A DNA stretch of 64,000 nt from CAWJTV01 sp963845695 (GCA_963845695.1 CAWJTQ010000007.1:62001-126000); one strand, 5' to 3'; positions 28,813 to 38,442 are shown, numbered from the stretch's first letter. The notes: generated by a model from the sequence alone, not told the origin. Numbers and translations: made by a program.

Positions 28813-31800
28813 ATGAACTATCGACAATCCCGTCGTTTCGTCCTGGCTCTGGCGATCGTCGTGACCGCGACTGCCCAGGCCCTCCCGCAAGCCAGGGACG
28901 ACTCAGCCGCCACGCTGCGGGTGGACGACCTGCGCTGCGAGTACCTGATCGATCCCCTCGGTATTGATACCCGCGCACCGCGACTGAGCTGGAAGCTGCT
29001 CCCGGTCCGGGCCGAATCGCGGGGCCTGGCGCAATCGGCTTACCAGGTGCTCGTGGCCTCTTCGGACACGTTGCTCCGTGAGGGCAGGGGGGATTACTGG
29101 GATAGCGGCAAGGTGGCCTCGGACCAGTCCCTCCACGTGGTCTACGGGGGCAAGCCGCTGACATCCCACGCCGCGTTCTGGTGGAAGGTGCGAGCGTGGG
29201 ATCAGGGCGGGACGCCTTCCGCCTGGAGCGGGCCGGCCCGATGGACCATGGGCCTGCTGGACGCGAAGGACTGGTCCGCGCGCTGGATCGGCTGGGACGG
29301 CGGGGACGAGACCGAGGACTTCGCGGTGTTGAAACGAGCCGCGTGGATCTGGTACCCGGGAGGCACACCCACCACCGGAGCACCGATCGGCACGCGCTAC
29401 TTCCGACGGACGATCGACATCCCTGCTGGCCGTCGCGTTCAAAGGGCACGCTGGTTGATGACGGCGGACAATTCGTTCATCGCATCCGTCAACGGCAAAC
29501 CCGTCGGGAGCGGCCGGAGCTGGAAGGAAGTCGAGGCCATCGACGTGACCGACGCGCTCCGGCCGGGTTCCAACACCCTCGCCGTCGCGGCCACCAATGC
29601 CCCCGATCCGAAGGTGGGTCCCGACAAGAATCCCGCGGGGTTGATCGGGCTGCTCGAGATCACATTCGAAGGCGGGGAGCCCCTGCTCATCGCGACCGAC
29701 GCACAATGGCGGGCCGGAGAGACGGAAACCGCCGGTTGGCAGCGTGACGGGTTCGATGATTCGAAGTGGCCGGCGGCCCACGAATCGGGTCCGCTCGGTA
29801 CGGCGCCGTGGGGGACGATGGGCGCATCGAACCACCGCCGACTGCCCTCGCGGATGCTCCGCCGCGAGTTCTCGATCATGAAGCCGCTTCAGCGTGCCAC
29901 TGCCTCCGTCAGCGGACTCGGCTTCTTCGACCTCTACCTCAATGGTCAGAGGGTCGGCGATTCCCTGATGAACCCGGCCCTGACCGGCTACGATCGCCGC
30001 GTCTGTTACGTCACCTTTGACCTCACCCGAGACGTCCATCAGGGCGATAACGCCGTGGGCGTCGTCCTGGGCAACGGCCGTTACTTCGCACCCCGCAGGG
30101 ATGTCCCGGTCCCGATGACCAACTACGGCTTCCCCAAGTTACTGTTCCAGCTTCGCCTGGAATATGCTGACGGCTCCGTGGAAGACGTGGTCAGCGATGA
30201 GCGCTGGAAGCTCACCACCGAAGGTCCGATCCGCGCGGACAACGAATACGATGGCGAGGAGTACGACGCCCGACGGGAGATGCCGGGCTGGTCCAGCCCG
30301 GGATTCGACGATTCGCGCTGGCAGCGCGCGGAGTTGGTCCAGCCGCCCGGTGGCACGCTCGAGGCCCAGATGCTCGAGCCGATCCGGGTCACGGAAGTCC
30401 TCCGGCCGGTCGCCGTGACGAACCCCAAGCCGGGCATCTTCCTCGTCGATTTCGGCCAGTCCTTCTACGGAACGGTGCGGATCAAGGTCTCCGGTCCGGC
30501 CGGGACGGGGGTCCGGATTCACACGTCGTTCAACGTGACGCCCGATGGACTTCTCAACGACTCCAACGACCGCAGCGCCCTCAACACGGACGTCTACACG
30601 CTCAAGGGGCAGGGGGCTGAATCGTGGTCCCCGCGCTTCAAGGGCAACGCCACGCGATACGCCCAGGTCGAAGGCTTCCCGGGCACGCCGACCGCCGACA
30701 ACTTCGAGGGACTGGTCACCCACACCGACATGGAACTCGTCGGCGGGTTCGAGTGCTCCAACCCCCTGATCAATCGGATCTACGCCAACGCCCGATGGGG
30801 CACGCGGATGCAGAACCGGAGCGTGCCGATGGAGCCCGATCGCGACGAGCGGATGCCCTGGTCGGGACACCCGGCCAAGACCTCCGAGAGCGAGGGGTAT
30901 GTGTTCAACGTCGCCCGTTTCTACGACCATTTCCTCCACAACTACCGCGTTCATCAGGGCGAGGACGGGAGCCTGCAAGAGATCCTGCCCCCTTACTGGA
31001 CGTTCAACTCGAAGGACATCATCTGGCCCAGCGTGGTGACCGTGATCCCCGACTGGTACTACAACTTCTACGGCGACCTCCGCCTCGTGTCGGATCAGTT
31101 TCCGTGCATGAAGCGCTGGGTGCTTTTCCAGCAGAAGGCTTATCAGAAGCCGGACGGCACGATCGACTATTGCAACTACGGTGATTGGGTCGACGGGTCG
31201 TGGATCAAGGGTTCCACCGACAAGCGCACGACCTCCCGGCCATTGATGTCAACCGCGTACTTCTACAACAACTGCCGGATCGTCGCCCGCGCCGCCAGGC
31301 TGCTGGGAAAGGCAGAGGATGCGAAGCGATTCGGCGACCTGGCCGATCGCGTGAAAGCCGCGTTCCATGCTCGATTCTTCGACCCGAAGACGAACACTTA
31401 TGAGAGCAAGACTCAAGGGTCGTACGTGTTCCCGCTGGCCTTCGGACTGGTGCCCGAGGATCACCGCGCGGCGGTCGCCGCCAACCTCGTCGAGGAGATT
31501 CTGGTCAAACATAAGGGCCACACGTCGGTCGGCCTTGTCGGAATGCAGTGGTTCATGCAGGTGCTGACCGACGTGGGCCGTCCGGACGTCGCCTACACCG
31601 TGGCGACGCAAACGACTCGTCCGAGCTGGGGCTACATGGTCTCCAAGGGAGCGACGACCAGTTGGGAACGCTGGGATACCGATACCCAGGACGGCGGCAT
31701 GAACGGCGAGAGCCAGAAGATCCTCTCCGGCAACTTGGAAGCCTGGCACTACCAGACGCTAGGCGGAATCAACTACGACCCAGAACGCCCCGGGTTCAAA

Positions 31801-32106
31801 CACGTTATCCTTCGCCCTCATCCCGTCGGCGACCTCACCTTCGTCCGGTCCGAGCATCGTTCGCTCTACGGCCCGATCGTTTCCCGATGGAGAATCGAGG
31901 GGGGTGCATTCGTCTGGAACATTGCCGTGCCCCCCAACACGACGGCCACGGTCTTTGTGCCGGCCCGGGCCGCGACGGATGTGACCGAGGAAGGGAAATC
32001 GGCCGCCCAGTCCGAAGGCGTGCGATTCCTCCGGATGGAGGCCGGCGCGGCGGTCTACGCGATCGGGTCGGGGACGTATGCGTTCCGGTCCATCATTCGG
32101 GATTGA
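28813..32106 (+). CDS. Secreted alpha-L-rhamnosidase (GH78)
   Basis: A 1,097-residue exported glycoside hydrolase. A signal peptide (MNYRQSRRFVLALAIVVTAT...AQA) is followed by the GH78 N-terminal beta-domain (LRVDDLRCEYLIDPLGIDTR, PRLSWKL). Next come two carbohydrate-binding-like beta-sandwiches (about 190-500), an (alpha/alpha)6 barrel (about 600-980) and a C-terminal beta-domain. In the barrel, MEPDRDERMPWSGHPAKTSE holds the acid-rich site typical of the family, with further acids in YGDWVDGSW and the late WERWDTDTQDGG. It releases L-rhamnose from plant or algal glycosides. The start 28813 follows the isomerase stop by 12 bases. Confidence 0.93.
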   Translation: MNYRQSRRFVLALAIVVTATAQALPQARDDSAATLRVDDLRCEYLIDPLGIDTRAPRLSWKLLPVRAESRGLAQSAYQVLVASSDTLLREGRGDYWDSGKVASDQSLHVVYGGKPLTSHAAFWWKVRAWDQGGTPSAWSGPARWTMGLLDAKDWSARWIGWDGGDETEDFAVLKRAAWIWYPGGTPTTGAPIGTRYFRRTIDIPAGRRVQRARWLMTADNSFIASVNGKPVGSGRSWKEVEAIDVTDALRPGSNTLAVAATNAPDPKVGPDKNPAGLIGLLEITFEGGEPLLIATDAQWRAGETETAGWQRDGFDDSKWPAAHESGPLGTAPWGTMGASNHRRLPSRMLRREFSIMKPLQRATASVSGLGFFDLYLNGQRVGDSLMNPALTGYDRRVCYVTFDLTRDVHQGDNAVGVVLGNGRYFAPRRDVPVPMTNYGFPKLLFQLRLEYADGSVEDVVSDERWKLTTEGPIRADNEYDGEEYDARREMPGWSSPGFDDSRWQRAELVQPPGGTLEAQMLEPIRVTEVLRPVAVTNPKPGIFLVDFGQSFYGTVRIKVSGPAGTGVRIHTSFNVTPDGLLNDSNDRSALNTDVYTLKGQGAESWSPRFKGNATRYAQVEGFPGTPTADNFEGLVTHTDMELVGGFECSNPLINRIYANARWGTRMQNRSVPMEPDRDERMPWSGHPAKTSESEGYVFNVARFYDHFLHNYRVHQGEDGSLQEILPPYWTFNSKDIIWPSVVTVIPDWYYNFYGDLRLVSDQFPCMKRWVLFQQKAYQKPDGTIDYCNYGDWVDGSWIKGSTDKRTTSRPLMSTAYFYNNCRIVARAARLLGKAEDAKRFGDLADRVKAAFHARFFDPKTNTYESKTQGSYVFPLAFGLVPEDHRAAVAANLVEEILVKHKGHTSVGLVGMQWFMQVLTDVGRPDVAYTVATQTTRPSWGYMVSKGATTSWERWDTDTQDGGMNGESQKILSGNLEAWHYQTLGGINYDPERPGFKHVILRPHPVGDLTFVRSEHRSLYGPIVSRWRIEGGAFVWNIAVPPNTTATVFVPARAATDVTEEGKSAAQSEGVRFLRMEAGAAVYAIGSGTYAFRSIIRD

Positions 32107-32199
32107 TGGCGAGACATGACCGAGCTCTCCAGTATCACCGCGTACCGGCCCAATCGCCTCGCTTCATTGATGGGGTAGCTGACACGATCGGACCTCTTG

Positions 32200-32685
32200 A
32201 TGTCATCCCTTGCCTTGATCGGATTGGGGAGTAACGTGGGCGACCGTCGGGCCGCGCTGGAGGGTGCGATTGCCGCCCTGAACCGGACGCCGGGGGTGAG
32301 CGTCCGGAAGGTCAGCTCGTTCCACGAGACCGAGCCGGTGGGCGGACCACCCGGACAGGGGAAGTACCTCAACGCCGCAGCGGTCCTCGAGACGACAATC
32401 GACCCGATGGCTGTGCTCCGTCTCCTCCAGGAGATCGAGGCCCAGTTCGGCCGGGTCCGGACCGTGCGCTGGGGCGAGCGGACTTTGGACCTCGACCTGC
32501 TCCTGTTTGACGATCGGATCATCGACACGCCCGAACTGGTCGTGCCCCATCCGCGGTACGCGACCCGACGATTCGTCCTGGAGCCGCTGGCCGAGATCGC
32601 GCCGGAGGCCGTCGATCCCGTGACGAAACAGACCGTCGCCGAACGGCTGGCGGACCTTGAGCGAAAGATGAAGGATGAAAGATAA
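32200..32685 (+). CDS. folK: 2-amino-4-hydroxy-6-hydroxymethyldihydropteridine diphosphokinase
   Basis: A 161-residue cytoplasmic folate-synthesis enzyme that transfers pyrophosphate from ATP to hydroxymethyl-dihydropterin. The family marks are LIGLGSNVGDRRAALEGAI at the N-terminus, ETEPVGGPPGQGKYLNAAAV, RWGERTLDLDLLLFD (metal-binding DLD) and VVPHPRYATRRFVLEPLAEI. The length is typical. ATG 32200 is chosen, since a TTG one codon earlier is unlikely. An intrinsic-terminator-like hairpin overlaps its 3' end. Confidence 0.95.
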   Translation: MSSLALIGLGSNVGDRRAALEGAIAALNRTPGVSVRKVSSFHETEPVGGPPGQGKYLNAAAVLETTIDPMAVLRLLQEIEAQFGRVRTVRWGERTLDLDLLLFDDRIIDTPELVVPHPRYATRRFVLEPLAEIAPEAVDPVTKQTVAERLADLERKMKDER

Positions 32686-32720
32686 ATTTATTCGGTCTTT
32701 CTCATCCTTCCACCTTTTTT
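32671..32720 (+). terminator. Intrinsic terminator after folK
   Basis: AAGGATGAAAGA (32671-32682) pairs with TCTTTCTCATCCTT (32696-32709) with a two-base bulge, followed within four bases by a run of T. The left arm overlaps the last folK codons. The 330 bases beyond it, up to the next start at 33051, hold no gene that I can support. Confidence 0.75.
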
Positions 32721-33050
32721 GTACGCGTTCTCGGGCCGATGGTGACAGTCGTTCAGAAGCGAACAAGGTGCGACAACATGAAGACCGATCGAGCCGCCTT
32801 GGGGCTAGAGGCAACCCCGGAGGGCGCGTCCGTGTGTCGGACTGAAGCGCGCAAGGTGTGACTGAAAAGCCTGCCGCGATACTGGGCTTCGATCAGTCGG
32901 TCATTGCCGCCGACAACCCGAGGTGATTTGCATCATTGAAGGAGTAACGGCACGAAAGGCCAGCGACATCTAGGTCCTCGGCGCAGACGCAGGACGATTC
33001 CGCGCGATAAGATCTCAGATGCGGACCGCCTATTCCGGGAGTAGCGAGCG

Positions 33051-34178
33051 ATGACAGAAGCTGTCCGATTCTATTGGCGAGAGCGAGATGCGAGCATTCC
33101 GCTTGACGAGATCCCTGAGCAGGATCGCAGACCATTACGGGTCCGTCGTAGCTCGGTGCAGTCGTACACTCCTGATGTAGTCAAGCAGCTTGAAGAAGGC
33201 CGATTTGTCGCGTCAGTGTGGGAGACGGATGGGCAGATCTACCTGATCCTCTGCCATCCCAGCGTCGCCAAGGGATCTGCCGATTCTACACTTGTGAACA
33301 CGACTGCGCTCCCCCAAGTGGTTCTGAAGTTGAGTGGATGGGACCAAGCCCCAGAAATGACGCGTCTTTTTCTCCGTGCGTTTGGCTCAGAAGCCGCCGA
33401 TGCCGATGAGTGCGCTGCGGCAAGGCGTGAGCTTGCCAGTTGGCTCACCGCAAACGGTCAGCCTGAAATGGCCAAACTTGTCCGGCACTATTCCGCGTTT
33501 CCGTTTGGCGTGAGGTCGGACAACCTCGACGTCATTAACGTCTGGCGGAATCTCTTGATCAAAGGCCAGAAAGAACAGATCGATCGGCTCTTGAACGATG
33601 TGGAGCAAAGGTTTTCAGCTTTGGGTTGGTCGCGTGACGTGAGCTTCGAGGCTCAGATGAACCGACCAGAGCATCAAGTAAACCGCTTTTACTGCTGGCG
33701 TTCCACTCCAGACGCTCCGCCGCGCATCTCGTTATGTCTTAACCGCACGACCGACCGGCGGATTCGGGGAGGCACATACGATTTCCATCCAGGTGCCACG
33801 CTTGCCGATCTGGCGAGTGCGATTCAGCACGTGCTGAAGGAGGTCATCGAACCCGCCGCTACCGCTGTGGGCTCGGAGGTATTTTACCCACGCCTTGGTC
33901 CGATTAGCCACGTCGGCTTGAAGACCGAAGCGGCGATGACAGCTCTTGCCAAGTCGGGCGATGGACAGTGGCCGATTCCGGAGCAGGTGGCACCACTGTG
34001 GCGAGCCTTTGTCCTGAATGCTTTCCGAGAGGATGTTGCGCTCAAGCCGCAAGAATTGAACGCGTGGTTCGTTGCGAGCGGGTGGGATGAGCCGGCTGCC
34101 GGGGAACTGACTCGTCGATTCTATTCTGACATCGCGCTTCTTGCAGAGCACGAGGAGGCAGAGAGACAACCAGCATGA
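33051..34178 (+). CDS. Unknown protein encoded with a PIN-domain nuclease
   Basis: A 375-residue soluble protein starting MTEAVRFYWRERDASIPLDE. GGAG lies ten bases before the ATG. I do not recognise any family. There is an N-terminal alpha/beta part (about 1-90), a helical middle (about 105-210, with AAARRELASWLTANGQPEMA) and a C-terminal alpha/beta part with FYCWRSTPDAPPRISLCLNR. No signal peptide, membrane segment, Walker or zinc motif is visible. Its stop overlaps the PIN gene start by four bases (ATGA), so the two are co-translated. Base composition is lower in GC than the genes on both sides, suggesting acquisition. Confidence 0.7.
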   Translation: MTEAVRFYWRERDASIPLDEIPEQDRRPLRVRRSSVQSYTPDVVKQLEEGRFVASVWETDGQIYLILCHPSVAKGSADSTLVNTTALPQVVLKLSGWDQAPEMTRLFLRAFGSEAADADECAAARRELASWLTANGQPEMAKLVRHYSAFPFGVRSDNLDVINVWRNLLIKGQKEQIDRLLNDVEQRFSALGWSRDVSFEAQMNRPEHQVNRFYCWRSTPDAPPRISLCLNRTTDRRIRGGTYDFHPGATLADLASAIQHVLKEVIEPAATAVGSEVFYPRLGPISHVGLKTEAAMTALAKSGDGQWPIPEQVAPLWRAFVLNAFREDVALKPQELNAWFVASGWDEPAAGELTRRFYSDIALLAEHEEAERQPA

Positions 34179-34885
34179 CGTTGATTGCCGATATCGTTAA
34201 TGATATCACTGCCAATCCGGCCCCCGTCTTATTCCTTGATACGTGCATCTTGCTCGATGTCGTTCGGGCTCCATTGCGAAACAAGCCGGAAGAGATTCGG
34301 TTTGGAGGCATCTTCTTGGATGCCGTGCACAAGAATCCAAAGACCATTCACTTGCTCATCCCTTCTCCAGTGACAACCGAATGGAATGATCATATTCTTG
34401 AGCGTGAAAATGAGTGTAGGACGGCCGTTAATGCATGCAATGCCGTCTCGGCGATATGCCGTCATCTGGCGCTTCCGGCGGTTGCAGTCCTTCCCGCGGC
34501 CGTTCTTGATATGCCAGCGGAGTTGCGGCGATTATCCACCAACCTTCTCGCGGCTTGTGTCACGATCGATCATGATGCCGAGGCGTTAAGCAGAGCGGTT
34601 GATCGAATCGTCGCCTCGACCCATCCCGTAAGACAGCCGGATAGCAAGGGGGCCAAGGATGCTGTCATCCTGGAGCATGCGGTGCAGACGACAGGGCGAT
34701 TGCGAAATGTGGGATTCACCGGCACCTGTTTGTTTGTCAGTTCAAACACCAAAGATTACGCCGCACCGGGAGCCACTGGTCTGCATTCTCAACTTGCCCC
34801 CTCGTTCAATCATGTGAATTTGGGATACGCGGTGAGTCTTACAGACGCGCACGCAGTTCTGATGGCAGCCGGCTGGGTACCATGA
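34175..34885 (+). CDS. PIN-domain-like RNase (possible toxin or defence effector)
   Basis: A 236-residue protein. PVLFLDTCILLDVVRAP at residues about 17-33 is the first-strand PIN motif with its catalytic Asp. SPVTTEWNDHILERENE near 68, KGAKDAVILEHAVQTTG near 160 (acid pair) and FVSSNTKDYAAPG near 190 match the other acidic stations of PIN proteins, closest to the DUF4935-like group. PIN nucleases cut RNA with a metal ion. The start overlaps the stop of the 375-residue gene by four bases. It could be the toxin of a toxin-antitoxin unit, but the partner is three times larger than a normal antitoxin. Confidence 0.7.
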   Translation: MTLIADIVNDITANPAPVLFLDTCILLDVVRAPLRNKPEEIRFGGIFLDAVHKNPKTIHLLIPSPVTTEWNDHILERENECRTAVNACNAVSAICRHLALPAVAVLPAAVLDMPAELRRLSTNLLAACVTIDHDAEALSRAVDRIVASTHPVRQPDSKGAKDAVILEHAVQTTGRLRNVGFTGTCLFVSSNTKDYAAPGATGLHSQLAPSFNHVNLGYAVSLTDAHAVLMAAGWVP

Positions 34886-35125
34886 GGACCAGCAACCCAA
34901 GGTACGCCACAAACCGGATGCTCGCCTTCGTCAGTCCATATTCCTGCCCTACGCTGGTTCCTACACATCTCGGACGCTTCCGGATCGGAGAGGGTGTAGC
35001 CTTGCCGCCATCCTTCGCCGGGACTGGATCGTTACGCGCGTCGGTTTCATCGACCGACGCACCTACGAAGTATACTCGCGGCTCGATGCCATTCAGTACG
35101 CGTGGCACCCTCGACCTGTGAACGG

Positions 35126-36139
35126 TTATCCTTTCTTCTCCAGATGGCCGCCGAAGGCGAACCGCATGGCCGAGAGGATGCGGTCGGCGTAGTCATCGGT
35201 GCGTCGCGAGCTGAATCTTTCGAACAACGCGGTGCTGAGCACGCCTGCGGGCACGCCCTCGTCGATGGCGGCCTGGATCGTCCAACGGCCCTCGCCCGAG
35301 TCCGACACCCGGCCCGAGAAGTCGCTGAGCTCAGGGCCTTGCAACAGCGCCTGGGCCGTGAGGTCGAGGAGCCAGGAGGCAATGACGCTCCCGCGGCGCC
35401 AGACCTCGGCGATGTCGGCGAGGTTCAGGTCGTACTGGTAGCGCTCGGGATGGCGCAAGGGGGTGGTCTCGGCGTCAACGTCTTCCGTCTGCTTGCCGAT
35501 TCCCGCATGCTTGAGGATATTGAAACCCTCGGCGTAAGCTGCCATCAGGCCGTACTCGATCCCGTTGTGGACCATCTTGACGAAGTGCCCCGCACCGGTG
35601 GGACCGCAGTGGAGATATCCCTGCTCGGCGGTGCCGGGGGCTTTCTCGCGCCCGGGCGTGCGGGAGAGGTCCCCGGTCCCGGGTGCCAGGGCGGCGAAGA
35701 CGGGGTCCAAATGTTTCACCACCTCGGGCTCGCCGCCGATCATCAGGCAATAACCGCGCTCCCGGCCCCAGACACCACCGCTGGTGCCGACATCCACATA
35801 ATGAATCCCGCGCGGCTTCAGAGCCTCGGCGCGGCGGATGTCGTCGTGGTAGTAGGAGTTCCCTCCATCGATCAGGATATCCCCCTTTTCGAGACGACTG
35901 GCGAGCTCCGCGATCGTCGGGTCCACCACGGCCGCGGGGACCATCAGCCAGACCGCGCGCGGCGGCTTGAGCTTGCCGAGGAATTCGTCGAGGCTGGCGC
36001 CGGCGATGGCTCCCTCCTTGACGAGCGGGGCGGCCGCCTCGGCATGGACGTCGTAGACGACGCATTCCTGCTGATGGGCCAGCAGACGTCGCACCATGTT
36101 CGAGCCCATCCGTCCCAGGCCGACCATCCCCAGTTGCAT
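35126..36139 (-). CDS. gnd: 6-phosphogluconate dehydrogenase, decarboxylating (short type)
   Basis: A 337-residue enzyme that converts 6-phosphogluconate to ribulose 5-phosphate and CO2. The N-terminus MQLGMVGLGRMGSNMVRRLL is the Rossmann motif. IDGGNSYYHDD, HYVDVGTSGGVWG and HCGPTGAGHFVKMVHNGIEYG are the 6PGDH signatures. The length is that of the short (about 300-330) NAD-preferring 6PGDH rather than the 470-residue GndA. The start ATG 36139 is taken, because five extra upstream codons lack support. The DUF202 gene lies 33 bases upstream on the same strand. The 240 bases beyond its 3' end, to the PIN gene, hold nothing I can identify. Confidence 0.92.
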   Translation of the reverse strand: MQLGMVGLGRMGSNMVRRLLAHQQECVVYDVHAEAAAPLVKEGAIAGASLDEFLGKLKPPRAVWLMVPAAVVDPTIAELASRLEKGDILIDGGNSYYHDDIRRAEALKPRGIHYVDVGTSGGVWGRERGYCLMIGGEPEVVKHLDPVFAALAPGTGDLSRTPGREKAPGTAEQGYLHCGPTGAGHFVKMVHNGIEYGLMAAYAEGFNILKHAGIGKQTEDVDAETTPLRHPERYQYDLNLADIAEVWRRGSVIASWLLDLTAQALLQGPELSDFSGRVSDSGEGRWTIQAAIDEGVPAGVLSTALFERFSSRRTDDYADRILSAMRFAFGGHLEKKG

Positions 36140-36172
36140 CGGGAAACTCCTCACGTTGCTCCAGCAGAGGAT

Positions 36173-36604
36173 TCAGAAGAGAACGATGTGCACGGCCATC
36201 GCCAGACCGACCATCGCCAGGATTCCCGCGATGATCAGCGCGTCCCGAAGATCCCGCGGCGGATTCGGGACACCATCTTTGAGGGCATGGATATACTTGC
36301 GATGGCGCACTGCGGCCGTTACGCAGACGTAGACTCCTACAACAACCATGCCAAATCCGAGCCAGGGCGAGATCGCCGGACGCGTGATCGGATGCCCCGT
36401 TTCGACCAGGGCATACTCGCGGGTCCAGAAGGCGAACCGGGCGATCAGGAAGCCGAATCCCATCAAGGCCACCGAGGTGCGGACCCACGCGAGGAAGGTC
36501 CGCTCGGCCGCCAGGTAGATCCGCGGGTCGTCAACCGCCTTGGGGCGCGATGACGACAACCCGGCGAAAGCCGATCCCGGTCGATCTGTCCCATCTGGCT
36601 GCAT
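36173..36604 (-). CDS. DUF202 (YidH-like) inner-membrane protein
   Basis: A 143-residue protein with the DUF202 hallmark DPRIYLAAERTFLAWVRTSV and three membrane helices (ALMGFGFLIARFAFW, GFGMVVVGVYVCVTAAV, ALIIAGILAMVGLAMAVHIV). The function of the family is unknown. The start ATG 36604 has GGGAG upstream, and the frame continues far upstream without coding character, over the divergent phospholipase gene. It is likely co-transcribed with gnd. Confidence 0.85.
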   Translation of the reverse strand: MQPDGTDRPGSAFAGLSSSRPKAVDDPRIYLAAERTFLAWVRTSVALMGFGFLIARFAFWTREYALVETGHPITRPAISPWLGFGMVVVGVYVCVTAAVRHRKYIHALKDGVPNPPRDLRDALIIAGILAMVGLAMAVHIVLF

Positions 36605-36776
36605 GAATCGCCCAACGCTCCCGGTTTCCTGCTCCGGATCATTCTCATCGCAATATTGGGCCAGCGGTGGCGCAGGTGTCAAGGCCGTGGAAGTGGCTGG
36701 GACCTGTTCAGGGAAGGCCGATTCGGATAGAAGGATCCCCAGGACAAGGGCCTGGACACCATCGAGGGTTACCGAT

Positions 36777-37958
36777 ATGCGAGGGTTCACGATCTTCCGC
36801 CGTGTGGGCCGCGTGGGTACGGCGATCGTCTTGACCGCTGGGCTGAGCGTTGACATGGCGACGGTGACGGCCGGCGAGCCGCGCCTCAATCAGATCCAGG
36901 TGATCGGCACCCACAACTCCTATCACATCGCCCCGGCGCCGGCGATCCTCCAGTTGATCGCGTCCACCGGCAAGGGCCGGGCGGAGGGGCTCGATTACAC
37001 CCATCGTCCCTTCGCCGAGCAGTTCTCCCAGCTCGGCATTCGCCAGATCGAGCTCGACGTGTTCGCCGACCCCAAGGGGGGGCTGTTTGCCGAGCCCCAC
37101 CTTCGGAAGATCCTCAAGCAGCGGGGCAAAGACCTCGGGCCCGACCCCAACGCCGACGGGCGGCTCGGCAAGGCCGGCCTGAAGGTCCTGCACGTCCAGG
37201 ACGTGGACTTTCACACTCGCGCATCCACGTTCGTCGATGCGTTGAAGCAGGTCCACGCCTGGTCAAAGGCGAACCGACGCCACGTGCCGATCCTGATCCT
37301 GGTCGAGATCAAGGATGAGGCGATCTTCGGCCTGCCGACCCAGCCCGTCAAGTTCGGGAGTGCGGAGGTCGACCAGGTCGACGCCGAGATCCTCTCGGTC
37401 TTCGACCGGACGGAGGTCCTCACGCCCGACCGGGTCCGCGGCCGGTTTGAAACGCTGCCCGAGGCGATCAAAATCCAGGGCTGGCCGAAGCTCGACGAGG
37501 TCCGCGGCCTCGTGATGTTCGCGCTGGATAACGAGAACTCGGCCCGCGAGCACTACCTCGAAGGGCACCCCGCGCTCCGGGGCCGGATGATGTTTGCCAC
37601 GGTCGCGTCGAGCACACACCCGTCGGCCGCCTGGTTCAAGATCAACGATCCGATCAAGGACTTCGACCGCATCCAGCAGCTCGTCCGCGACGGCTTCCTC
37701 GTCCGCACCCGGGCCGACGCCGACACCAGGCAGGCCCGGGCCAACGACGTCACCCAGCGCGACAAGGCGATGGCCAGCGGCGCCCAGTTCATCAGCACGG
37801 ATTATCCCGAGCCCGACCGCCGCTTCTCGGCCTATTCCGTCCGGTTTCCCAGCGGCTTCGTGGCGCGGCCCAACCCGGTCAGCGGCGATCCGGCCTGGGG
37901 ACGGGTCGATCTGGAGAGCGGCAAGCCAGGGGCCGGGACGGATGAGAGGTCGAAGTGA
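36777..37958 (+). CDS. Secreted calcium-dependent phosphoinositide-specific phospholipase C-like protein
   Basis: A 393-residue exported protein. A leader (MRGFTIFRRVGRVGTAIVLT...VTAGE) is followed by LNQIQVIGTHNSYHIAP, with the first catalytic His of the PI-PLC fold. GIRQIELDVFADP supplies the calcium-binding acids, KVLHVQDVDFHTRAS a second His, and ILILVEIKDEA another acid. This is the bacterial Ca2+-dependent PI-PLC group, which cleaves phosphatidylinositol-type lipids or glycans. FISTDYPEPD near the end closes the barrel. The start ATG 36777 has GAGGG nine bases upstream, and the frame above it has no coding character. It is divergent from the DUF202 gene. Confidence 0.85.
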   Translation: MRGFTIFRRVGRVGTAIVLTAGLSVDMATVTAGEPRLNQIQVIGTHNSYHIAPAPAILQLIASTGKGRAEGLDYTHRPFAEQFSQLGIRQIELDVFADPKGGLFAEPHLRKILKQRGKDLGPDPNADGRLGKAGLKVLHVQDVDFHTRASTFVDALKQVHAWSKANRRHVPILILVEIKDEAIFGLPTQPVKFGSAEVDQVDAEILSVFDRTEVLTPDRVRGRFETLPEAIKIQGWPKLDEVRGLVMFALDNENSAREHYLEGHPALRGRMMFATVASSTHPSAAWFKINDPIKDFDRIQQLVRDGFLVRTRADADTRQARANDVTQRDKAMASGAQFISTDYPEPDRRFSAYSVRFPSGFVARPNPVSGDPAWGRVDLESGKPGAGTDERSK

Positions 37959-37998
37959 ATCGCTGGTTGAGAAATCCAGGGGTTGATAGGATGGTGTG

Positions 37999-38439
37999 AT
38001 GAACCACACGCCCGCCACCAAATCAGCTAACCGCGCGAGCGCCGAGCCCAGACTGTCTGCTGTCTGCTGGGCCGTCGGGATGTGGGTCTATGGAATCGTC
38101 GTTGGCCTGGCTTTCTTCGGAAAAACCCTCCACCAGGCAAACTCCGAGGGGGCTGCCGCTGCCATCGGTGTGTGGGCCGCCTGTACGATCTACTACTGGG
38201 TCTCACGTCGGAACGATGGTGTGTGGCTCATCGGCATGGGCATGCCCGTGGTGATCCAACCCGATCACCGTCTTGGGTTCTGGTCCATCCTTTTCATCGT
38301 GCTGGTCTACGGGGTACCACTTGCCGGGTTATCCGGTTATCTCTTGAAAAGGTTTGATTCGAAGGCCGAGCGGAGTGTCACCCGATGCAGTGATGCGATG
38401 TATGACCCTGAGGTGGACGGCCTGAAGGAAGCGAGGTGA
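37999..38439 (+). CDS. Small membrane protein, unknown
   Basis: A 146-residue protein from ATG 37999 with four hydrophobic segments (AVCWAVGMWVYGIVVGLAFF, GAAAAIGVWAACTIYYWVS, GVWLIGMGMPVVI, WSILFIVLVYGVPLAGLSGY) and a charged C-terminal tail. I do not recognise the family. It lies 40 bases after the phospholipase gene and three bases before the next gene on the same strand, so the three may form an operon. Confidence 0.65.
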   Translation: MNHTPATKSANRASAEPRLSAVCWAVGMWVYGIVVGLAFFGKTLHQANSEGAAAAIGVWAACTIYYWVSRRNDGVWLIGMGMPVVIQPDHRLGFWSILFIVLVYGVPLAGLSGYLLKRFDSKAERSVTRCSDAMYDPEVDGLKEAR

Positions 38440-38442
38440 CCC

